A stretch of 64,000 nucleotides of DNA from Pseudomonas gingeri (GTDB taxonomy: Bacteria > Pseudomonadota > Gammaproteobacteria > Pseudomonadales > Pseudomonadaceae): positions 62,001-126,000 of the forward strand of contig NZ_JACAOS010000030.1 in assembly GCF_013386165.1 (NCBI RefSeq). The letters are read 5' to 3'. Below the pieces are notes generated by a model. That model saw only the letters and a program-made list of their open reading frames with translations, made no database searches and was not told the origin of the DNA. This document shows, piece after piece, positions 35,128 to 43,900 of this stretch. Both the position numbers and the translations under genes were made by a program. Positions within the stretch are counted from its first letter, which is position 1. Every line of letters starts with the position of its first letter.

Positions 35128-36036
35128 ATGAGCCTGCATGAAACCTTCGGTCAGCCACTGCTGACCTTCCCTGATTCGGAAAAAAGCCCGCTGAGCATTC
35201 GCGCCAAGGCGTTGGTGTTTGTCGATCCACGTTCGCGGCAACTGCGTGAAGAACTCGAAACCCTGGCGCCCAAGGCGGTGCCGGTACTGATTCGTGGCGA
35301 GACCGGGACCGGCAAGGAGTTACTCGCCCGGCATATCCATCGAGCCAGCGACCGCACCGGGTTGTTCGTCTCGGTGAATTGCGGCGCCATCAGCCCGACC
35401 TACGCCGACGCAGAGCTGTTCGGTTATGCGGCGGGGGCCTACAGCGGTTCGGCCAGCAGCCGCGCCGGCTGGTTCGGCTCGGCCAATGGCGGCACCTTGT
35501 ACCTGGACGAGATCGGCGACCTGCCGCTGCCGATCCAGGTGAAGTTGCTCGCCGCGCTGGAGAATCACGAAGTCACCCGGGTCGGCGCGCCGCAGCCGAG
35601 TCCGGTGGATGTACGCCTGGTGGCGGCCACCAGCATCGATCTGGCCCAGGCGGTGGCGGTCGGCAAATTCCATGAGCGCCTGTATCACTACCTCAGCGAA
35701 GGCCGGCTGGAGTTGCCGGCGTTGCGCGAGCGGATCGGCGACATCCTGTCCCTGGCCGAGTATTTCCTGGGTATCTACAGCCAGCGCCTGAGCTTGCCGG
35801 TGCCATTGATCAGCGAAAGTGCCCAGCGCGCCCTGGAGCGCCACAGTTGGCCGGGCAATACCCGTGAGCTGGAAAATGTCATTCACTTCGCGCTGCTGGT
35901 CAGCAGTGGCGACGAGATTCTGCCGGAGCATCTGAATCTACCGGCGCCGCTGGCTCTGATCGAGCAATTTATCGGCAGCAGTTCCCCTGGGGAACTGGCG
36001 GCACTCAAGCGCCTGCTGGATAACGCCGGCGCCTGA
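35128..36036 (+). CDS. Sigma-54 activator AAA+ domain protein lacking an HTH
   Basis: A 302-residue protein from ATG 35128 (MSLHETFGQPLLTFPDSEKS). The AAA+ domain is well formed: Walker A GETGTGKE (57-64), Walker B GGTLYLDEIGDLP, arginine-finger region FHERLYHYLSEGRLELPALRER and WPGNTRELENVIHFALL. Two things are unusual. The sigma-54 contact loop reads GAYSGS (103-108) instead of GAFTGA. The C-terminus stops ~30 residues after the AAA+ lid with no Fis-type helix-turn-helix. There is no receiver or GAF domain either. It may activate sigma-54 from solution or act with a partner. It is placed before an orphan metQ. Confidence 0.82.
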   Translation: MSLHETFGQPLLTFPDSEKSPLSIRAKALVFVDPRSRQLREELETLAPKAVPVLIRGETGTGKELLARHIHRASDRTGLFVSVNCGAISPTYADAELFGYAAGAYSGSASSRAGWFGSANGGTLYLDEIGDLPLPIQVKLLAALENHEVTRVGAPQPSPVDVRLVAATSIDLAQAVAVGKFHERLYHYLSEGRLELPALRERIGDILSLAEYFLGIYSQRLSLPVPLISESAQRALERHSWPGNTRELENVIHFALLVSSGDEILPEHLNLPAPLALIEQFIGSSSPGELAALKRLLDNAGA

Positions 36037-36041
36037 TCGCC

Positions 36042-36133
36042 TATAGGAGCCGGCTTGCTGGCGATTGATTCAAGCGACGCGGTGTCCCAGGGGCACCGCG
36101 TTTTCGTTTATCGCCAGCAAGCCGGCTCCTACA
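36042..36133. repeat. REPIN with an embedded terminator
   Basis: TATAGGAGCCGGCTTGCTGG and its inverted copy CCAGCAAGCCGGCTCCTACA bracket ~90 bases. The core repeat (CCGGCTTGCTGGCGAT) is the GCCGG variant, distinct from the GCGAGCTTGCTCG variant nearby. Confidence 0.88.
36077..36106 (+). terminator. Terminator inside the REPIN spacer
   Basis: ACGCGGTG and CACCGCGT form a perfect 8-bp stem with a 9-base loop, followed by TTTTCGTTT. It lies 40 bases after the sigma-54-type gene. Confidence 0.75.
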
Positions 36134-36161
36134 GAGGGACGTGCTCGGCAGCGTCTGTATG

Positions 36162-36230
36162 AATAAAATGGAATATGAAGATGAATAAAAGATATTGTTC
36201 TGGAATAAAAAATATCGGTATCTTCTGTTC
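36162..36230 (+). promoter_or_regulatory. AT-rich leader of the orphan metQ
   Basis: A block of AT-rich sequence begins with AATAAAATGGAATAT (36162-36176). It continues through GATGAATAAAAGATATTG and AATAAAAAATATC. The first 15 bases match the tcyJ leader (53261-53275) at 14 positions. This fits a shared sulfur-responsive activator site; binding is inferred. Confidence 0.45.
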
Positions 36231-36310
36231 CACGCCGGCGATATCACTTTGCTGGCACCTCTCTCAAGGCTGTCGTCAGTGACGACCGTGATCTTCGATA
36301 AGGACACTGC

Positions 36311-37093
36311 ATGAAAAAGGTTCTGTTGTTTACCGCATTGGCGGCCGCTCTGACGGCGGGTCTGGCCCAGGCTGGCGAGAAACTGGTGGTGGCGGCAACG
36401 CCGGTGCCCCACGCCGAGATCCTTGAGCTGATCAAGCCGACCCTGGCCAAAGAAGGCGTGGACCTGGAAATCAAGGTGTTCACCGACTACGTCCAGCCGA
36501 ACACCCAGGTGGCCGAGAAGCACCTGGACGCCAACTACTTCCAGACCAAGCCGTACCTGGATGGCTTCAATAAAGGCAAGGGTACCAACCTGGTCACCGT
36601 TATCGGCGTGCACGTCGAACCGTTCGGTGGTTACTCGAAGAAAGTCAAAAGCCTGGCTGACCTGAAAGACGGCGCCACCGTGGCGATCCCGAACGAAGGC
36701 AGCAACAGCGGCCGCGCCCTGCTGCTCTTGCAGAAAGCCGGTCTGATCACCCTGAAAGACCCGACCAACGCCCTGTCGACCCCGAAAGACATCGTCAAGA
36801 ACGACAAGCACCTGAAGTTCAAGGAACTGGAATCGGCCCTGCTGCCACGGGTTCTGGACCAGGTTGACCTGGACATGATCAACACCAACTACGCGCTGGA
36901 AGCGGGTCTGAACCCAGCTAAAGACGCACTGGTCATCGAAGGTGCCGATTCGCCTTACGTGAACTTCCTGGTGGCCCGTCCGGACAACAAGGACAGCGAC
37001 GCTATCCAGAAGCTGGCCAAGGCCCTGACCAGCCCGGAAGTTAAAGCGTTCATCGCCGAGAAGTACAAAGGCGCGGTCCTGCCGGCGTTCTGA
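36311..37093 (+). CDS. metQ: Methionine-type ABC transporter substrate-binding protein
   Basis: A 260-residue precursor of the NlpA/MetQ family with a signal peptide (MKKVLLFTALAAALTAGLAQ, cleaved after AQA). There is no lipobox cysteine at the cleavage site, so it may be soluble in the periplasm. Motifs are VAATPVPHAEILELIKPTLA, FTDYVQPNTQVAEKHLDANY, FQTKPYLDGF, GGYSKKVKSLADLKDGATVA, IPNEGSNSGRALLLLQKAGL and MINTNYALEAGL. It binds methionine or a related sulfur compound. No metN/metI is next to it; it could use the MetNI at 61.8-63.5 kb or another pair elsewhere. Confidence 0.9.
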   Translation: MKKVLLFTALAAALTAGLAQAGEKLVVAATPVPHAEILELIKPTLAKEGVDLEIKVFTDYVQPNTQVAEKHLDANYFQTKPYLDGFNKGKGTNLVTVIGVHVEPFGGYSKKVKSLADLKDGATVAIPNEGSNSGRALLLLQKAGLITLKDPTNALSTPKDIVKNDKHLKFKELESALLPRVLDQVDLDMINTNYALEAGLNPAKDALVIEGADSPYVNFLVARPDNKDSDAIQKLAKALTSPEVKAFIAEKYKGAVLPAF

Positions 37094-37119
37094 TTCGCGA
37101 ATAACCCCTTCAAGGTTTG

Positions 37120-37153
37120 AACGCCGACGAGCAACCCGCGTCGGCGTTTTTTA
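37120..37153 (+). terminator. Intrinsic terminator of metQ
   Basis: AACGCCGAC and GTCGGCGTT form a perfect 9-bp stem, followed by a T run, 26 bases after the stop. Confidence 0.9.
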
Positions 37154-37387
37154 TTGCGCGGATTTTCCCGCCGCCGAAAAAACCGCCTGCCAACGCGGTA
37201 TCCCTGTAGGAGCGAGCTTGCTCGCGATGGGGCCCTTGAGTCGTATAGCGTCCTTGCGGACGCCATCGCCAGCAAGCTGGCTCCTACAGTTTTTTGGCGC
37301 TGGGGTTGTCACTGCCCGACGCAAGGCCCGCAGCAGTTTCAGGATGTCCTGAGGGTCGAGCTTTTTCGGTGCAATTGCCTGGGCCAT
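37151..37387 (-). CDS. Possible small protein with REP-encoded tail
   Basis: ATG 37387 follows AAGGA by eight bases on the minus strand. The first ~33 residues (MAQAIAPKKLDPQDILKLLR, ALRRAVTTPAPKN) look like a natural lysine/arginine-rich helical peptide. The following ~45 residues are the translation of the REPIN at 37205-37288. Either a short gene was extended by REP insertion or the whole frame is accidental. It lies downstream of the ATPase gene on the same strand. Confidence 0.3.
   Translation of the reverse strand: MAQAIAPKKLDPQDILKLLRALRRAVTTPAPKNCRSQLAGDGVRKDAIRLKGPIASKLAPTGIPRWQAVFSAAGKSAQ
37205..37288. repeat. REPIN with two different arms
   Basis: The left arm TGTAGGAGCGAGCTTGCTCG is the GCGAG variant. 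The right arm CCAGCAAGCTGGCTCCTACA is a CCAGC variant, so the pair is imperfect. The spacer is about 33 bases. Confidence 0.85.
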
Positions 37388-37530
37388 GGCTGCTTTCCTT
37401 GTCGCGGGGTGGCCGTGGAATCCGGCCATTGGCGTCCGTACCTGGCGCCCCTCGGGTAAAAAATCCGTCTATAACTCGACCACGGTAGTTGCCCATGATC
37501 CATCCGGCAACTCTCGCCATGCCGCCATCG

Positions 37531-38691
37531 TCAATCCGGCCAATGCCAGGCCGGCTCGTCCAGCATGCCCTGGCCGACCACCTCGGTCTGCCCGAGGACT
37601 TTCTCCAGCACAATGGAATTGCACGCCGGGTCCTGCTGCAACGCCGCGATCAGCCGGCTGGCATGGGACACCACCCACACCTGGCACTTCTCCGAGGCCT
37701 GCACGATCAGGCGCGCCAAAGCCGGCAGCAGGTCCGGGTGCAGGCTGTTTTCCGGTTCGTTCAGCACCATCAGGGTCGGTGGCCGGGGCGTCAGCAAGGC
37801 CGCCACCAACAACAGGTAGCGCAAGGTCCCATCCGAGAGTTCGGCGGCTGACAGTGGCCTCAACAGACCCTCCTGATAAAACTCGATGGCAAAGCGTGCC
37901 CCTTGCAACGGCGCGATCTGCAGTCGTGCGCCGGGGAAGGCATCGCTGATCGCGGCGTACAGTGCCTCGGGATCGCCGATTTCAATGATGGTGCGCAAGG
38001 CCGCCGCAAGGTCGTGGCCATCGTGGTGCAGCACCGGGGTGCGGGTCCCCAGTTGCGGCTGGCGCACCGGCGCCTCGGCATCGCTGCGAAAGTGATCATA
38101 AAAGCGCCAGCCGCGAATGCTCTCGCGCAGTAACAGCACCTCCGGCGAACTGCGCAGATTGCCGACCTGATCGAACAGGCTGTCAAAGGCTGGCGTGTGT
38201 TGTGCCAGGACCTCCCAACTACGCCCTTCGCGGGCCTTGACCATGGGCCCCGAGCGCGCCACCAGCAGGCTCGCCGGACGATAGAGGGGCCCGGCCCAGA
38301 TGCATTCGCGCTTGATTTCCGGGTCCAGGGAAAACCACGACAGGCTTGGCTCCGGCAGTCCCAAGGAAATCGCATAGCTGAAGTCCTCACCGGCAAACCC
38401 CAGGCGCAGGCGCTTGGGGTGCTGGTAATGCGTGCCCTGGATCGGCACTTCGCCGTTGCGCATGCGCTGGGTGATTTTTTCCGGCCCGGCCCAGAACGTC
38501 GAATCCAGTCCACCTTCACGCGCCAGCGCATTGACCACCCCGCCCTGGGCGGTTTCCGCCAGCAGGCGCAGGGCGCGATACAGATTGGACTTGCCGCTGC
38601 CATTGGGCCCGGTGATCAGGTTCAGCCGACCCAGGGGCACCACCAGTTTGTTGATCGAGCGGTAGTTGGCGACGGCCAGGGTCTTGAGCAT
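37531..38691 (-). CDS. RecF/ABC-type AAA ATPase (COG4637-like)
   Basis: A 386-residue cytosolic ATPase from ATG 38691 (MLKTLAVANYRSINKLVVPL), with AGGA eight bases upstream. Walker A is GPNGSGKS (28-35). The ABC-like signature is LSDGTLRYLLL. Walker B reads LMVLNEPENSLHPDLL, with Asn in place of the usual Asp before Glu. The switch histidine is in QVWVVSHASRLIAAL. The domain plan is that of SMC/RecF-like ATPases with a short insertion and no nuclease (TOPRIM) domain. Function unknown; such proteins occur alone or in defence pairs, but no partner gene is seen. It is divergent from triA. Confidence 0.8.
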   Translation of the reverse strand: MLKTLAVANYRSINKLVVPLGRLNLITGPNGSGKSNLYRALRLLAETAQGGVVNALAREGGLDSTFWAGPEKITQRMRNGEVPIQGTHYQHPKRLRLGFAGEDFSYAISLGLPEPSLSWFSLDPEIKRECIWAGPLYRPASLLVARSGPMVKAREGRSWEVLAQHTPAFDSLFDQVGNLRSSPEVLLLRESIRGWRFYDHFRSDAEAPVRQPQLGTRTPVLHHDGHDLAAALRTIIEIGDPEALYAAISDAFPGARLQIAPLQGARFAIEFYQEGLLRPLSAAELSDGTLRYLLLVAALLTPRPPTLMVLNEPENSLHPDLLPALARLIVQASEKCQVWVVSHASRLIAALQQDPACNSIVLEKVLGQTEVVGQGMLDEPAWHWPD

Positions 38692-38802
38692 GAAAAACAT
38701 CCTGCTGGGTGAGTCGAGTCGGTAATGTGCGCGGAGGGAACCCTGTTCTACGCTAACAGTCGTAACGGCACTGGCGAAACTGTATTACGCAAAGGAGCGT
38801 GC

Positions 38803-39903
38803 ATGAAAGGGCAGCGAACACACTGGGCGGTCGCCCTCGGCCTGACGGCGCTCTTGAGCGGATGCGGTCATGAGCAACCGCCCGCGCCCGAGCGCCCCCG
38901 GGTTTTCGTCGAGCAGGTACAGCCCAAGCGTTTCGGTGCCGCCGTGACCCTGACCGGCGATGTCCAGGCCCGTGTGCAGACCGACCTGTCGTTCCGCGTC
39001 GGCGGCAAGATCATCCAGCGCACTGTCGATGTCGGTGCGCGGATCTCGGCCAAACAGGTGCTCGCCAAGCTCGACCCCAAGGACCTGCAAACCAATGTCG
39101 ACACCGCCCAGGCCGAGGTCAATGCCCAGCAGGCGCGGGTGCAGCAGACCAGCGCGGCCTTCGTCCGTCAGCAGAAACTCCTGCCCAAGGGTTATACCAG
39201 TCGCAGCGAATACGATTCGGCCCAGGCCGCCTTGCTGAGCAGCAAGAGCGCGCTCACCGCGGCCCAGGCGCAGTTGGCCAATGCCCGCGAACAGTTGAGC
39301 TACACCTCGTTGGTCGCCGAGGCGCCCGGGGTGATCACCGCCCGCCAGGCCGAGGTCGGGCAAGTGGTGCAGGCGACCATGCCGATCTTCAGCCTGGCCC
39401 GCGACGGTGAACGCGACGCGGTGTTCAACGTCTATGAATCGCTGCTGGTGGAGCCGCCCGGCGACCAGGTCATTACCGTGACCCTGCTCGACAACCCGAG
39501 CATCCAGGCCACGGGCAAGGTCCGTGAAGTGACCCCAGCGGTCTCCGCGCAAAGCGGCACCGTGCAGGTCAAGGTCGCCCTCGGCGCGCTGCCGGCCGGC
39601 ATGGACCTGGGCTCGGTGGTCAGCGCCACCGTCACCGCTCCCGCCAAGGCGAGCATCGAACTGCCCTGGTCGGCCCTGACCAAGGACATCAGCGAGCCGG
39701 CCGTATGGCTGGTGGACGATGCGGGCAAGGCCAACCTGCACCGGGTCAAGGTCGGGCGCTACCTTACCGGTCACGTGATCATCAGCGATGGGCTCAAAGG
39801 CGGTGAGAAAGTGGTGATCGCCGGTGGCCAGTTGCTCCATCCGGACATGTTGGTGGAGATCGCCGAGCCGCCAGCGCAACCGGCCAAGGGAGCGCAGCCA
39901 TGA
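38803..39903 (+). CDS. triA: RND efflux membrane-fusion lipoprotein (TriA-like)
   Basis: A 366-residue periplasmic adaptor from ATG 38803 with GGAG upstream. The lipoprotein signal ends in LLSGC. Family features are the barrel-sandwich segment VTLTGDVQARVQTDLSFRVG, a coiled-coil hairpin (LQTNVDTAQAEVNAQQARVQ ... ALTAAQAQLANAREQLSYTS) and the C-terminal membrane-proximal domain. Its stop overlaps the start of a second adaptor gene by four bases. Two adaptors before one RND pump is the hallmark of TriABC, the triclosan-exporting system of P. aeruginosa. Confidence 0.8.
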   Translation: MKGQRTHWAVALGLTALLSGCGHEQPPAPERPRVFVEQVQPKRFGAAVTLTGDVQARVQTDLSFRVGGKIIQRTVDVGARISAKQVLAKLDPKDLQTNVDTAQAEVNAQQARVQQTSAAFVRQQKLLPKGYTSRSEYDSAQAALLSSKSALTAAQAQLANAREQLSYTSLVAEAPGVITARQAEVGQVVQATMPIFSLARDGERDAVFNVYESLLVEPPGDQVITVTLLDNPSIQATGKVREVTPAVSAQSGTVQVKVALGALPAGMDLGSVVSATVTAPAKASIELPWSALTKDISEPAVWLVDDAGKANLHRVKVGRYLTGHVIISDGLKGGEKVVIAGGQLLHPDMLVEIAEPPAQPAKGAQP

Positions 39904-40970
39904 AGCGTCTGTCACTGGTGTTGCTCGGCGGCCTCTTGCTGGCCGCCTGTTCCAAACCGGAGCCGCCTCCCGAGCCGGTGCGGCCGGTGCTGTTCGTCGA
40001 GGTCAAGCCGGCGCTGGAGCAGAGCCTCGGGCGTTTCGCCGGGAGCATCCAGGCGCGTTATGAAAGCACCCTGGGTTTCCGCGTCTCGGGACGCATTGCC
40101 CGGCGTTATGTGGATGTCGGCAGCGAAGTGGAGCAGGGCGCCTTGCTCGCCAGCCTCGACCCTACCGATCAACAGAACCAGTTGCGCGCCGCCGAAGGCG
40201 ACCTGGCGCGGGTCCAGGCGCAGTGGATCAACACTCAGGCCAATGCCCGGCGCCAGCAGGAATTGTTCAACCGAGGCGTCGGCGCCCAGGCGCAACTGGA
40301 CGTGGCCCAGACCGACCTGAAAACCACCAGCGCGTCCCTGGAACAGGCCAAGGCTTCCGTCAGTCAGGCCCGTGATCAGCTCGGCTACAGCGAACTGCAC
40401 AGCGACCACGCGGCGGTGGTCACTGCCTGGAAAGCCGAGGCCGGCCAGGTGGTCAGCGCCGGCCAGCAAGTGGTGACCCTGGCGCGTCCCGATATCAAGG
40501 AAGCAGTCATTGACCTGCCGGCACCCCTGGCCGATCAGTTGAGCGAAGGCGTCGAGTTCCGCGTCGCCAGCCAGCTCGACCCCAGCGTCAACACCACCGC
40601 GCGTGTGCGGGAAATCGAACCCCAGGCCGATAGCGCCACCCGCACCCGACGTGCCCGCCTGACCCTGGCCGAGACCCCGGCGGCATTTCGCCTGGGCAGC
40701 TCCATCAGCGTCACCCTCAGTTCGGCTATCGAACCACGCACCCGCCTGCCCCTTTCGGCCCTGCTGGAAAGCGAGGGCAAGACGCGGGTCTGGGTCATCG
40801 ACCCGCAGAGCCAGACCGTCGCGCTGCGTGAGGTCCAGGTGCTTAGCCGCGACGCCGACAGCCTGCTGCTGGCCTCCGGAGTCAAACCCGGCGAACGGGT
40901 GGTCAGTGCCGGGGTGAACAGCTTGAAACCGGGACAGAAAGTCAAAGTCGATGAGGAAAAAGCTCAATGA
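39900..40970 (+). CDS. triB: Second RND membrane-fusion lipoprotein (TriB-like)
   Basis: A 356-residue adaptor lipoprotein (MKRLSLVLLGGLLLAACSKP; lipobox LAAC). It has the same fold as the upstream adaptor: FAGSIQARYESTLGFRVSGR, a coiled-coil from about 95 to 165, and a C-terminal beta domain ending in SLKPGQKVKVDEEKAQ. It overlaps both neighbours by four bases (ATGA), so the three genes are tightly coupled. In TriABC both adaptors are required for pump assembly. Confidence 0.8.
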   Translation: MKRLSLVLLGGLLLAACSKPEPPPEPVRPVLFVEVKPALEQSLGRFAGSIQARYESTLGFRVSGRIARRYVDVGSEVEQGALLASLDPTDQQNQLRAAEGDLARVQAQWINTQANARRQQELFNRGVGAQAQLDVAQTDLKTTSASLEQAKASVSQARDQLGYSELHSDHAAVVTAWKAEAGQVVSAGQQVVTLARPDIKEAVIDLPAPLADQLSEGVEFRVASQLDPSVNTTARVREIEPQADSATRTRRARLTLAETPAAFRLGSSISVTLSSAIEPRTRLPLSALLESEGKTRVWVIDPQSQTVALREVQVLSRDADSLLLASGVKPGERVVSAGVNSLKPGQKVKVDEEKAQ

Positions 40971-43900
40971 AAGGGTCCTTCAACCTGTCCGAATGGGCCC
41001 TCAAACACCAGTCGTTCGTCTGGTACCTGATGTTCGTCGCGCTGTTGATGGGGGTGTTCTCCTACATCAACCTGGGGCGTGAGGAGGATCCGTCGTTCAC
41101 CATCAAGACTATGATCATCCAGACCAAATGGCCCGGCGCCACGGTGGATGACACCCTGGAGCAGGTCACCGACCGCATCGAGAAAAAACTCGAAGAACTC
41201 GACTCCCTGGACTACGTGAAGAGTTACACCCGGCCGGGCGAATCGACGGTGTTCGTGTTCCTGCGTGATACCACCAGCGGTAAGGACATTCCGCAGATCT
41301 GGTACCAGGTGCGCAAGAAGATCGACGATATTCGCGGCGACTTCCCCCAGGGCATCCAGGGGCCGGGGTTCAACGATGAGTTCGGCGATGTCTTCGGGTC
41401 TGTCTACGCCTTTACCAGCGACGGCCTGAGCATGCGCCAGCTGCGCGATTACGTGGAGCAGGTGCGGGCGCAGATCCGCGATGTGCCGGGGCTGGGCAAG
41501 ATCCAGATGATCGGCGAGCAGGACGAAGTGCTCTACCTGAACTTCTCCACGCGCAAACTGGCGGCCCTGGGCATCGACCAGCGCCAGGTGGTGCAAAGCC
41601 TGCAATCGCAGAACGCGGTGACCCCGGCCGGGGTGATCGAGGCCGGGCCGGAACGGATTTCCGTGCGGGCTTCCGGGCAGTACGCCTCGGAGAAAGACCT
41701 GGAGGCGGTCAACCTCAAGCTCAATGACCGTTTCTACCGACTGGCGGACATCGCCGAGATCAGCCGCGGTTATGTCGACCCGCCGACCCCGCTGTTCCGC
41801 TACAACGGCCAGACCGCCATCGGCCTGGCCATCGCCATGAAGAAGGGCGGCAATATCCAGGACTTCGGCAAGAGCCTGCACGCGCGCATGGACAGCCTGA
41901 CCGCCGAATTGCCGGTGGGCGTCGGCGTGCACAAGGTTTCCGACCAGGCCGAGGTGGTGGAAAAGGCCGTCGGTGGTTTCACCAGCGCTTTGTTCGAAGC
42001 GGTGATCATCGTCCTGGTGGTGAGCTTTATCGCCCTCGGCCTGCGTGCCGGGTTGGTGGTGGCCTGCTCGATCCCGCTGGTGCTGGCGATGGTCTTCGTA
42101 TTTATGGAATACAGCGGCATCACCATGCAGCGGATCTCCCTTGGTGCGCTGATCATCGCCCTCGGCCTGCTGGTGGACGATGCGATGATCACCGTGGAAA
42201 TGATGGTCACGCGTCTGGAGAAGGGCGACACCAAGGAGCAGGCGGCGACGTTCGCGTATACCTCGACGGCCTTTCCGATGCTCACCGGGACCCTGGTGAC
42301 CGTGGCCGGTTTTGTGCCCATCGGCCTCAACGCCAGTTCCGCCGGGGAATACACCTTCACCCTGTTCGCGGTGATCGCCGTGGCGATGTTGGTGTCCTGG
42401 GTGGTCGCGGTGTTGTTCGCGCCGGTGATCGGCGTGCATATCCTCAGTGAAAAAGTGAAGGGTCACGACGGCGGGACGGGGCGGATTGCCCGGGTGTTCA
42501 ACGCCGGCTTGCTCTGGTCGATGCGCCATCGCTGGTGGGCCATTGGCCTGACGGTACTGGTGTTTGCCTTGTCGGTGTTCTGCATGCGTTTTGTGCAGAA
42601 CCAGTTCTTTCCGTCCTCGGACCGGCCGGAAATTCTCGTCGATCTCAACCTGCCGCAAAACGCCTCGATCAACGAGACACGCAAGGCCGTGGACAAGCTG
42701 GAGGCGAGCCTCAAGGACGACCCGGACATCCTGCGTTGGAGCAGTTACATCGGCGAGGGCGCGATCCGGTTCTACCTGCCCCTCGACCAGCAATTGCAGA
42801 ACCCTTACTACGCGCAGCTGATCATCGTCAGCAAGAGCCTGGAGCAGCGCGCGGCGTTGATCCAGCGGCTGAACAAGCGTCTGCGCGAGGACTTCGTCGG
42901 GATCGGCAGCTTTGTCCAGACCCTGGAAATGGGTCCGCCGGTGGGGCGGCCGTTGCAGTACCGGGTCAGCGGCAAGGACATCGACCAGGTGCGCAAGCAC
43001 GCCATCGAACTGGCGACCATCCTCGACAAGAACCCCAATGTCGGCGAAACCATCTATGACTGGAACGAGCCAGGCAAGGTGCTGCGCATCGATATCGCCC
43101 AGGACAAGGCGCGGCAGTTCGGCCTGTCGTCCGAGGACGTGGCAAGGCTGATGAACAGCATTGTCAGCGGTTCGCCGGTGACCCAGGTCAAGGACGATAT
43201 CTACCTGATCAACGTGGTCGGGCGGGCGGTGGACAGTGAGCGGGGTACGCCGGAAACCTTGCAGAACCTGCAGATCGTCACGCCCAGCGGGGTGTCGATT
43301 CCATTGCTGGCGTTCGCCACGGTGCGCTATGAACTGGAGCAGCCGTTGGTCTGGCGGCGTGATCGCTTGCCGACGATTACCCTCAAGGCCGGGGTGCGTG
43401 GCAACTTGCAGCCGACCGATCTGGTCAAGCAGTTGAAGCCCGATATCGATCAGTTCGCTGCTGGCTTGCCGGCGGGTTACAAGGTGGTCACCGGCGGTAC
43501 GGTGGAGGAAAGCGGCAAGGCCCAGGGCCCGATTGCCAAGGTGGTGCCGCTGATGTTGTTCCTCATGGCGACCTTCCTGATGATCCAGCTGCACAGCGTG
43601 CAGAAGATGTTCCTGGTGGCGAGCGTGGCGCCCCTGGGGCTGATCGGCGTGGTCCTGGCGTTGGTGCCGACGGGCACGCCGATGGGCTTTGTGGCGATTC
43701 TCGGGATTCTCGCGCTGATCGGCATCATCATTCGCAACTCGGTGATCCTGGTGACCCAGATCGACGAGTACGAACGCAATGGCTACGCGCCGTGGGATGC
43801 GGTGGTGGAGGCGACGGAGCATCGGCGTCGACCGATCTTGCTGACGGCGGCGGCGGCGAGTCTGGGGATGATCCCGATTGCCCGGGAAGTGTTCTGGGGG

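Noticed and set aside
36241..36300. TGGCAC as half of a sigma-54 promoter before metQ
   Set aside because: TGGCAC is present near 36253, but no TTGC element follows at the required spacing.
40964..43822. 952-codon antisense frame on the minus strand
   Set aside because: It mirrors triC exactly, is rich in His/Gln/Arg/Asp as expected of the antisense of GC-rich genes, and has no family motifs.
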